Assembly (NCBI GenBank): GCA_938039975.1
Contig: CALHTM010000023.1
Span: forward strand, 1 to 10,423
Direction: 5' to 3'
Length of the DNA stretch: 10,423 nucleotides
DNA from: an uncultured Candidatus Saccharibacteria bacterium
GTDB lineage: Bacteria > Patescibacteriota > Saccharimonadia > Saccharimonadales > Saccharimonadaceae
A model generated the notes under the pieces. It was not told the origin of the DNA, searched no databases, and saw nothing but the letters and a program-made list of their open reading frames with translations. Each line of letters begins with the position of its first letter. The stretch's first letter is position 1. The position numbers and the translations under genes were made by a program. Of this stretch, positions 6,313 to 10,423 are shown piece by piece.

Positions 6313-6783
6313 ATGACTCTCGACGATCTATTCAAACAACACAACCTGCGCCTCACCAAACCGCGCCAGCAAGTTTTCGACGCGTTGCAAAAATCAGATG
6401 TTCCACTGACTATCAGCGATATTGCAAAAAAGTGCAATGATATTAACCGCACCAGCGTTTATCGCGCCTTGGTGGCGTTCAACGATCTCAAAATCATTAA
6501 CGTCGTCCACGTTGGTTGGAAGAACTACTACGAGCTAGCCGAGCCATTCATTCCGCATCATCACCACTTATACTGCATTCGCTGCCAAAACGCTATACCA
6601 ATCCAAACTCCAGAATTAGAACAGCTCATCAATTACCTCAGCAGAAAATACAGCTTTTTGGTCATTGATCACCATTTTGAGCTTGAGGGTATTTGCCAAA
6701 AATGCCGGCAAAAACAGCAGCTAGCTAAAAGCGCTAGTGCTAGCAAAAACAAGCCAAAGCCAGAATCAAAATCAACAAAGTAA
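6313..6783 (+). CDS. Fur-family metalloregulator (probably Zur-type)
   Basis: A 156-residue Fur-superfamily DNA-binding repressor. The N-terminal winged helix includes LRLTKPRQQVFDALQ (12-26) and recognition helix NRTSVYRALVAFND (45-58). The dimerisation and metal domain has HHHHLYCIRC (82-91), IDHHFELEGICQKC (118-131): two CxxC pairs (Cys88/91 and Cys128/131) for a structural zinc, plus His residues for the sensory site. A Lys/Ser-rich tail of about 20 residues follows. An in-frame open stretch continues upstream to 5986, but the ATG at 6313 matches the family N-terminus and lies 9 bases after the -10 box TATACT. The palindrome in its promoter suggests autoregulation and control of the divergent synthase operon. 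The metal cannot be read from sequence; zinc is favoured because of the COG0523 neighbours. The gene ends 2 bases before the convergent gene's stop. Confidence 0.92.
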   Translation: MTLDDLFKQHNLRLTKPRQQVFDALQKSDVPLTISDIAKKCNDINRTSVYRALVAFNDLKIINVVHVGWKNYYELAEPFIPHHHHLYCIRCQNAIPIQTPELEQLINYLSRKYSFLVIDHHFELEGICQKCRQKQQLAKSASASKNKPKPESKSTK

Positions 6784-6785
6784 CC

Positions 6786-7781
6786 CTAATCGCCAATCAT
6801 CGTCAGCAGCGTCTCGCGCTCGCGAATCAGCTCGCGGTAGCGTTTGAGCAAACTCATGATATCGTTGCGCTGCTCATTACTGAGGTCAAATACCGCCAAC
6901 AACACTCCGTCAATTTCTTTGGCAGCTTTTTGTGTGTCCGACAGATTAGCCAATCCCGGCACGGTAGCCAGATATTCCGCGCGAAGATCCTCGGTCTTTT
7001 TTTCATAGAGAGCTAGCCGCTTAGCTGGACTATTGGCTGACTTTTTACCGAGACGCGCCAACGCTTTTTCATACTCTTGCCGCGCCGCCAATACCGACAC
7101 ATAATCAATCTTCAGGCCAAACAACCGCGCTACCAAGCCATTTTGCGCTTGCTCAATCTCGGCAGTAGTACCGTCGATTTCGTTCAAACGCCGCCGCGCT
7201 TGGCGCGTCATCCGGCGAATCTGATAGCGCTCAACTTTCGACTGGAATGAACGCTTAATCAATCGCGCCTGCGGATCGCGGATTGTCATGCCGAATTCCT
7301 CGGCAACTGCACGGTAGAGTAAATAATCTACGTAAACTTCGACCTGCTGCGAACAAACATCTGCCGGCTGATTAACAAACTCTAGCGCCAAACGATGCAG
7401 ATTTTTTTCGCCTTCTGCATAATGTTGCAGCGCAAAGCGCGCCCGCTCAACCGCTTGACTCTGTTGTGCTACATATTGCAACAATGTTGCAGTTTGCTCA
7501 TCATCTGTCAAGAAATTGTCGCTCACTGTCTTAATCAGCGTTTTCTGCTGAGGCGCGCTTTCGATTTTACGCAGCCGCGGCAGGCAATCATCGCGCCAAG
7601 ACAAGAAAAATTCCAGCGCCATCGGCACGCTGCGATCAAAGCGCCGCGCCATCCGCCGCAGCGAGCGCGGGCAAGCCGCATAGACGGCCGCCGCTTGCTG
7701 CCGGAACTGCAGCGGACGCACCTCTGCTAGCTTAAGCAAACGATTGTATCGCGCTGGGAATACTTTATCAATATCATTCAT
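6786..7781 (-). CDS. Unknown helical basic protein, second gene of a two-gene unit
   Basis: I do not recognise this 331-residue protein. It is predicted to be almost entirely helical, with many Arg/Lys/Gln residues and stretches suggesting helical bundles or coiled coil (for example RQARRRLNEIDGTTAEIEQA and ARQEYEKALARLGKK). There is no signal peptide, membrane helix or catalytic motif. Only two cysteines are present and they are not arranged for metal binding. Its ATG lies inside the end of the preceding gene (8-base overlap, ATGAATGA), so the two are translated together. It contains a perfect TGCAACA-A-TGTTGCA palindrome at 7477-7491. A lineage-restricted structural or nucleic-acid-associated protein is possible but unproven. 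Confidence 0.75.
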   Translation of the reverse strand: MNDIDKVFPARYNRLLKLAEVRPLQFRQQAAAVYAACPRSLRRMARRFDRSVPMALEFFLSWRDDCLPRLRKIESAPQQKTLIKTVSDNFLTDDEQTATLLQYVAQQSQAVERARFALQHYAEGEKNLHRLALEFVNQPADVCSQQVEVYVDYLLYRAVAEEFGMTIRDPQARLIKRSFQSKVERYQIRRMTRQARRRLNEIDGTTAEIEQAQNGLVARLFGLKIDYVSVLAARQEYEKALARLGKKSANSPAKRLALYEKKTEDLRAEYLATVPGLANLSDTQKAAKEIDGVLLAVFDLSNEQRNDIMSLLKRYRELIRERETLLTMIGD

Positions 7782-8280
7782 AGCGTACCTGAACCTTTCT
7801 GAACGAATAATTTAATAATTTCTGCCACGACGCACCACGTTGATTAAAGCGCCGGATCTCACCGTCGACCGATGCTACCTTGACCAGGGCTGGGCTGTAC
7901 GGTACCTTACGGCTATACATCCACACATCGTCGTAGTTCCAGCGTCGCAGCGACGGATAAACCCTTTTCAAAAGCTCCACGCCATTGCGATAAAAATACT
8001 GCGGGTCGGCCTCTGGCGGCAAGAACTTTTCGGCAGTTAAACCCATATTCTTGACGATACGGCGCACATCCTCTAGCGTCTGCTCGGCGCCGTTTTCGGC
8101 AATCAACAGAGCATACACGCTACCGCGACTACGGAAAATCACTGCGTACGAATCGCGTCCCGTCTCGATATCGTCAAACAAAAATTCATCAACCGGCATC
8201 TCGACATGAAACACCCGCGGAATCAGTTTTTGACACTCCTCGCGGCGCATCTGATCGTAGTTAAAGTCGTTAGCGGTCAT
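7774..8280 (-). CDS. Unknown 168-residue protein, first gene of a two-gene unit
   Basis: I do not recognise this protein. The 168 residues look cytosolic, mixed alpha/beta, with acidic and aromatic patches: FHVEMPVDEFLFDDIETGRD (24-43), a beta-rich YAVIFRSRGSVYALLIAENG (45-64), and RRWNYDDVWMYSRKVPYSP (112-130). There are no transmembrane segments and one cysteine. The start is well supported: TTGACT-17-TATAAT (complement of 8310-8315 and 8287-8292) ends 6 bases before the ATG, placing the transcription start on the A of the ATG, so the mRNA should be leaderless. It overlaps the following gene by 8 bases, suggesting that the two products act together. Confidence 0.77.
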   Translation of the reverse strand: MTANDFNYDQMRREECQKLIPRVFHVEMPVDEFLFDDIETGRDSYAVIFRSRGSVYALLIAENGAEQTLEDVRRIVKNMGLTAEKFLPPEADPQYFYRNGVELLKRVYPSLRRWNYDDVWMYSRKVPYSPALVKVASVDGEIRRFNQRGASWQKLLNYSFRKVQVRYE

Positions 8281-8286
8281 ACTTCC

Positions 8287-8315
8287 ATTATACTATTTTT
8301 ATGACGAAAAGTCAA
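8287..8315 (-). promoter_or_regulatory. Consensus sigma70-type promoter for a leaderless mRNA
   Basis: On the minus strand, TTGACT (complement of 8310-8315) and TATAAT (complement of 8287-8292) are separated by 17 bases. The six bases GGAAGT then lead straight to the ATG at 8280. It lies just downstream of the terminator of the structured RNA, so the two transcripts are separate. Confidence 0.82.
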
Positions 8316-8328
8316 TATTGTTAGATAA

Positions 8329-8577
8329 CAAAAAAGCGCTAGGTAAGGGTGGGCATCACCTAGCGCCATTCTGCCCTTCGTCCCACCCTATCGGGTATAC
8401 GTGATCCACCTCACACATACGGTGATCCGCTGGACAAAGGGGTTAGTATACGCTAAAAAGTTGTCTAGGCACGAAAGTGGAGGGTAGATTACTGCCGTGC
8501 GCCTTTTAGCGCAACCTAACATAAGTTAGAATAGGGGGTATAAGGTGCTTGATTCACCACCTCGGGTCAATCAATCA
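8329..8577 (-). ncRNA. Highly structured stand-alone small RNA, about 250 nt, class not recognised
   Basis: This stretch has no credible ORF but has its own consensus promoter and an intrinsic terminator, both on the minus strand. Complementary segments, in plus coordinates: 8569-8574 with 8549-8554 interleaved with 8558-8562 and 8543-8547 (an H-type pseudoknot at the 5' end); 8525-8529 with 8516-8520 (hairpin); 8503-8511 with 8451-8460 enclosing 8496-8500 with 8469-8473; 8432-8441 with 8374-8383 (ten pairs, one G-U); a GATCACC/GGTGGATC hairpin inside that; and GTATAC at 8446-8451 with 8395-8400 crossing it. Loop bases 8346-8353 of the terminator hairpin complement 8382-8389. I looked for RNase P RNA, tmRNA, SRP and 6S hallmarks and found none. 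It is not a leader of the gene downstream, which has its own promoter. Function unknown. Confidence 0.78.
8330..8366 (-). terminator. Intrinsic terminator of the structured RNA
   Basis: On the minus strand GCGCTAGGT (complement of 8358-8366) and ACCTAGCGC (complement of 8336-8344) form a perfect 9-bp GC-rich stem with a 13-base loop, followed at once by six T (complement of 8330-8335). There is no T-tract on the plus strand side, so it works in the minus direction. Confidence 0.88.
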
Positions 8578-8582
8578 TCCCA

Positions 8583-8611
8583 ATATTAGCACACCTTTGA
8601 CAACATGTCAA
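8583..8611 (-). promoter_or_regulatory. Consensus promoter for the structured RNA, with embedded TTGACA palindrome
   Basis: Minus strand TTGACA (complement of 8606-8611), 17-base spacer, TAATAT (complement of 8583-8588); initiation is expected near 8576-8579. The -35 is one arm of the perfect palindrome TTGACA-ACA-TGTCAA (8597-8611), so the plus strand also carries TTGACA facing dprA, although no good plus-strand -10 follows. Confidence 0.83.
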
Positions 8612-8632
8612 TACTTTTTAACAGGAATTTGT

Positions 8633-9514
8633 ATGAAAATCAATAAAGTATCACCAGATAGTAACGATTATCTCAAAGTATTAGCTAATATTGACGACAA
8701 GCCGCAAGCATTATATTACTTAGGTGAAGTTCCTAAACAACGCCAGCCGACCATCGCTATCGTCGGTACCCGCAAGCCAACCAGCTACGGTATCGAGGTA
8801 ACGCATCAGTTTGCTAGCGGCCTGGCCAGCCGCGGTTTTATCATTGTTAGCGGGCTAGCCCTAGGTACCGACGCGCTAGCGCACCGCGCCTGTTTAGACG
8901 CTGGCGGCACCACTATTGCCATCGTACCCAGCCAACTGCCAAATATTTATCCGCGCAGCAACAGCGCGCTTGCCCGGCGAATTGTCGAAAAGGGCGGGGC
9001 AATCTTGTCCGAACATTCTACCGATGACACCGAACCGTACATCCTCGGCCGCTGGAGCTTTTTGGAGCGCAATCGCTTGGTGTCTGGCTTGGCCGACGCC
9101 GTACTAATCACCGAAGCTAGCGCTCGCAGCGGCACGCTCAATACTGCCGCCCACGCGCTAGCTCAAGGCAAAGATGTCTTCGTTATACCTGGCAACATCA
9201 CCAGCCCGCAGAGCGCTGGCTGCAACGCTCTAATCAAGCAAGGCGCCACGCCCGTCACCAGCCTCGACGACATTTTGTCGGTTGTCACACCAGAATTCAT
9301 GCCAGAATCGCGAACCAGCCAGACCAAGCTGCCGCTCGGCTCAACACCCGCCGAAACAGCGATCATCGAACAGCTCGCTCAAGGTATCCGCGACGGTGAC
9401 CAGCTGCAAAAGACTACTCAGCTGCCAGCAACCGAGTTCAATACTGCGCTAACCATGCTTGAACTAACTGGCGCTATCCGCTCGCTCGGCGCCAACCAGT
9501 GGACGCTTGTCTAA
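8633..9514 (+). CDS. dprA: DNA processing protein DprA (Smf)
   Basis: Cytosolic protein that binds incoming single-stranded DNA and loads RecA during natural transformation. The 293 residues contain the Rossmann-like core: IAIVGTRKPTSYG (41-53), VSGLALGTDALAHRACLDAG (72-91), YPRSN (106-110), RNRLVSGLADAVLITEASARSGTL (146-169) and VIPGNITSPQSAGCNALIKQGA (184-205). A C-terminal winged-helix segment follows (about 238-293, ETAIIEQLAQ to NQWTLV). It lacks the N-terminal SAM-like domain of longer homologues. I chose the ATG at 8633, with AGGAA 6 bases upstream; an earlier in-frame ATG at 8549 would run through the divergent RNA promoter and lacks a ribosome site. It is divergent from the structured RNA. 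Its presence supports natural competence in the organism. Confidence 0.93.
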   Translation: MKINKVSPDSNDYLKVLANIDDKPQALYYLGEVPKQRQPTIAIVGTRKPTSYGIEVTHQFASGLASRGFIIVSGLALGTDALAHRACLDAGGTTIAIVPSQLPNIYPRSNSALARRIVEKGGAILSEHSTDDTEPYILGRWSFLERNRLVSGLADAVLITEASARSGTLNTAAHALAQGKDVFVIPGNITSPQSAGCNALIKQGATPVTSLDDILSVVTPEFMPESRTSQTKLPLGSTPAETAIIEQLAQGIRDGDQLQKTTQLPATEFNTALTMLELTGAIRSLGANQWTLV

Positions 9515-9556
9515 TTAATATTGTTTAAGCTTTTCGCAAATTTGTCATTTTCATCG

Positions 9557-9562
9557 TATAAT
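9557..9562 (+). promoter_or_regulatory. Possible -10 box upstream of the phosphatidyltransferase gene
   Basis: TATAAT lies 16 bases before the ATG at 9579; no convincing -35 is present. No clear terminator of dprA is seen in the 64-bp gap. Confidence 0.4.
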
Positions 9563-9578
9563 TGTAGACTTAGATATT

Positions 9579-10189
9579 ATGCCTATTAAGTCCCGTGAAA
9601 AGATTCCAAGATTCAATCCTCGGACTGATATCCCCACCATTCCCAACGCTATGAGCATTGCTGGCGCGATTCTAGCCTGGCGCGGCGCCAAACGCATCGA
9701 TACCGCTGCTGGTATCGCACAGGTTGCCGCTGGCCGGTTCATCGACGCGTTCTAGACGGCATCGTTGCTCGCAAAACAGGGCAGACAAGCGATTTCGGCG
9801 CTTTGCTGGATGCTGGACTAGACAAAGCTGTCACTGCCATTATCCTTTATGAGATAAAAAGTAAAAACCTCGCACCAACTGAAATAATCGCCGCCATCAC
9901 AGCTTTTAATGGAATCAACGCCGTTGCCAGCGCCAAAACGATAGTTGAAGCTGGCGATGAAACTGTACGCCCGGAAATCTCTGGCAAATTGGCGCTAGCG
10001 CTCGAAACCAGCTCATTGCTAGCCCACCTAGTCGGTAGCCGTCTCGAAACCACCGGCCAGAGCCAACTCGCCAGAGTTGCTCGCGGTATCGGCAATTTAG
10101 CATTCGCCGTATCGCTACCGTTCGCAGTTAAATCAACGCTTTCGTACGTCAAACGCGCCCGGCAATCAAAACACCGAAATGATAAATAA
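9579..10189 (+). pseudogene. CDP-alcohol phosphatidyltransferase, frameshifted
   Basis: Reading from the ATG at 9579 gives 58 residues ending AAGRFIDAF and a TAG at 9753. From 9752 another frame continues LDGIVARKTGQTSDFGALLD to a TAA at 10187. Joined, the pieces restore the family signature D-x2-DG-x2-AR-x8-G-x3-D-x3-D, with its first Asp in the upstream frame and the rest in the downstream frame. Deleting one CG from GACGCGTTCTAGAC (around 9744-9757) gives Ile-Asp-Val-Leu-Asp-Gly and an intact protein of 202 residues. So this is one gene broken by a probable 2-base duplication, or a sequencing or assembly error. Intact relatives are membrane enzymes that join CDP-diacylglycerol to an alcohol in phospholipid synthesis (PgsA-like); the alcohol cannot be told here. 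No slippery heptamer is seen at the junction, so programmed frameshifting is unlikely. Confidence 0.82.
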
Positions 10190-10190
10190 A

Positions 10191-10217
10191 CAGGCAAAAT
10201 TGGCGATTTGCGGCCTG
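10191..10217 (+). terminator. Weak hairpin after the phosphatidyltransferase gene
   Basis: CAGGC (10191-10195) and GCCTG (10213-10217) can pair, with AAAT/ATTT inside. A run of five T begins only about 8 bases later. It is a possible but poor terminator. Confidence 0.25.
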
Positions 10218-10270
10218 AAAGGAATTTTTGGCTATTTTGTTGCAAAAAATAGTAAATTATTGCAAAACTA

Positions 10271-10306
10271 TTGACACCGCCGTTCATATGTGATATATAT
10301 ATATCA
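10271..10306 (+). promoter_or_regulatory. Strong extended -10 promoter with 16-bp palindrome over the -10 and start site
   Basis: TTGACA (10271-10276), 17-base spacer, TATATA (10294-10299) with TG one base upstream. The perfect palindrome TGATATATATATATCA (10291-10306) covers the -10 and the expected start, a natural repressor position. Just upstream, TTGCAA occurs at 10240-10245 and 10260-10265; the second lies in TTATTGCAA, identical to one arm of the 6271-6293 operator. CTATTTT and AAAATAG (10232-10252) flank the first. Confidence 0.75.
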
Positions 10307-10388
10307 GCTTTTTGCTCAAAGTACTGTAAATAAAGGGCAAGAAGTAGCCCTTTTGCTTTGAGTGAAAACACTTCCCTAAGGAGGGGAA
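10307..10388 (+). promoter_or_regulatory. Structured 5' leader with nested hairpins and Shine-Dalgarno
   Basis: About 80 bases of leader, in contrast to the leaderless genes elsewhere in the window. An outer stem CTCAAAG/CTTTGAG (10315-10321 with 10356-10362) encloses AAAGGGC/GCCCTTT (10332-10338 with 10347-10353), which is followed by one more T and so resembles a weak terminator. Downstream, TTCCC (10372-10376) can pair with GGGAA (10384-10388), leaving most of the Shine-Dalgarno AAGGAGG (10378-10384) in the loop. An attenuator, autoregulatory site or mRNA stabiliser are all possible. Confidence 0.5.
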
Positions 10389-10423
10389 ATGAGACGTCTT
10401 TTCGAGACGGCGGCGCGCTCTTT
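10389..10423 (+). CDS. Start of an unidentified gene (runs off the right edge)
   Basis: An ATG 4 bases after AAGGAGG opens a frame reading MRRLFETAARS to the edge. Eleven residues are too few for a family call. The near-consensus promoter and ribosome site suggest a well-expressed, possibly regulated gene. Confidence 0.6.
   Translation, partial: MRRLFETAARS

Noticed and set aside
8329..8577. Assigning the structured RNA to RNase P RNA, tmRNA, SRP RNA, 6S RNA or a riboswitch
   Set aside because: The conserved strings GAGGAAAGTCC (RNase P), a tRNA-like end and tag frame (tmRNA), and GGAA loop context (SRP) are absent, it is not one long bulged hairpin (6S), and the next gene has its own promoter (riboswitch).
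8549..8632. Longer dprA start at 8549
   Set aside because: It would translate through the RNA promoter region, lacks a ribosome site, and adds residues unlike the family; the ATG at 8633 has AGGAA upstream.
9740..9760. Programmed frameshifting in the phosphatidyltransferase gene
   Set aside because: No slippery heptamer at the junction and no reason for this family to use it; a 2-base duplication explains the data more simply.
1..10423. CRISPR arrays, tRNA or rRNA genes, insertion sequences, att sites
   Set aside because: No regularly spaced long repeats, tRNA cloverleaf, transposase frame or terminal inverted repeats were seen on either strand.

Overview
The window looks like a compact chromosome segment from a reduced-genome bacterium, most likely a member of the Patescibacteria/CPR, with Saccharibacteria (TM7) the best guess. 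The reasons are short single-domain proteins, very tight spacing with tail-to-tail and 1-11 base overlaps, start codons sitting 6-9 bases behind a -10 box (leaderless or near-leaderless mRNAs), a DUF475 protein, and several proteins I cannot place in any family. The genetic code appears standard: UGA is used as a stop at a coupled gene junction. The lineage is an inference from style and was not tested by a search.

Layout. 1-403 (-) is the start of a COG0523/CobW-type metal GTPase, running off the left edge. It is divergent from pth (448-1008, +). A DUF475/TerC-like membrane protein (1123-2244, -) is divergent from a two-gene membrane operon (+): a COG0701 permease (2288-3337) and its TIGR03943/YcgQ-like partner (3327-4061). 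Convergent to these is a three-gene minus-strand operon: a nicotianamine-synthase-like enzyme (6242-5475), a second COG0523 GTPase (5472-4573) and an unknown Cys/His-containing protein (4573-4040). Divergent from this operon is a Fur-family regulator (6313-6783, +), and the shared gap holds a perfect 9-5-9 inverted repeat, a good operator candidate. Next come two unknown minus-strand genes (8280-7774 and 7781-6786). Then follows a stand-alone, highly structured minus-strand RNA of about 250 nt (8577-8329) with its own consensus promoter and terminator. dprA (8633-9514, +) follows. A CDP-alcohol phosphatidyltransferase gene (9579-10189) is broken by what looks like a 2-base CG duplication. Last is a strong promoter and folded leader for a gene leaving the right edge.

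How the genes may work together. Fur-type regulator, nicotianamine-synthase-like enzyme, two COG0523 metallochaperone-type GTPases and a COG0701/YcgQ pair form what looks like a transition-metal (probably zinc) homeostasis island. In this model the regulator controls itself and the divergent chelator-synthesis and chaperone operon through the palindrome. A nicotianamine-type metallophore in such a reduced organism would be unexpected.

The other outstanding item is the structured RNA, which I could not match to RNase P RNA, tmRNA, SRP RNA, 6S RNA or a known riboswitch. A 15-bp motif, TGCAA-N5-TTGCA, recurs across the window in the regulator operator, inside genes and between convergent genes. 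It could be a regulator site or a genome-wide signal such as a DNA uptake sequence.
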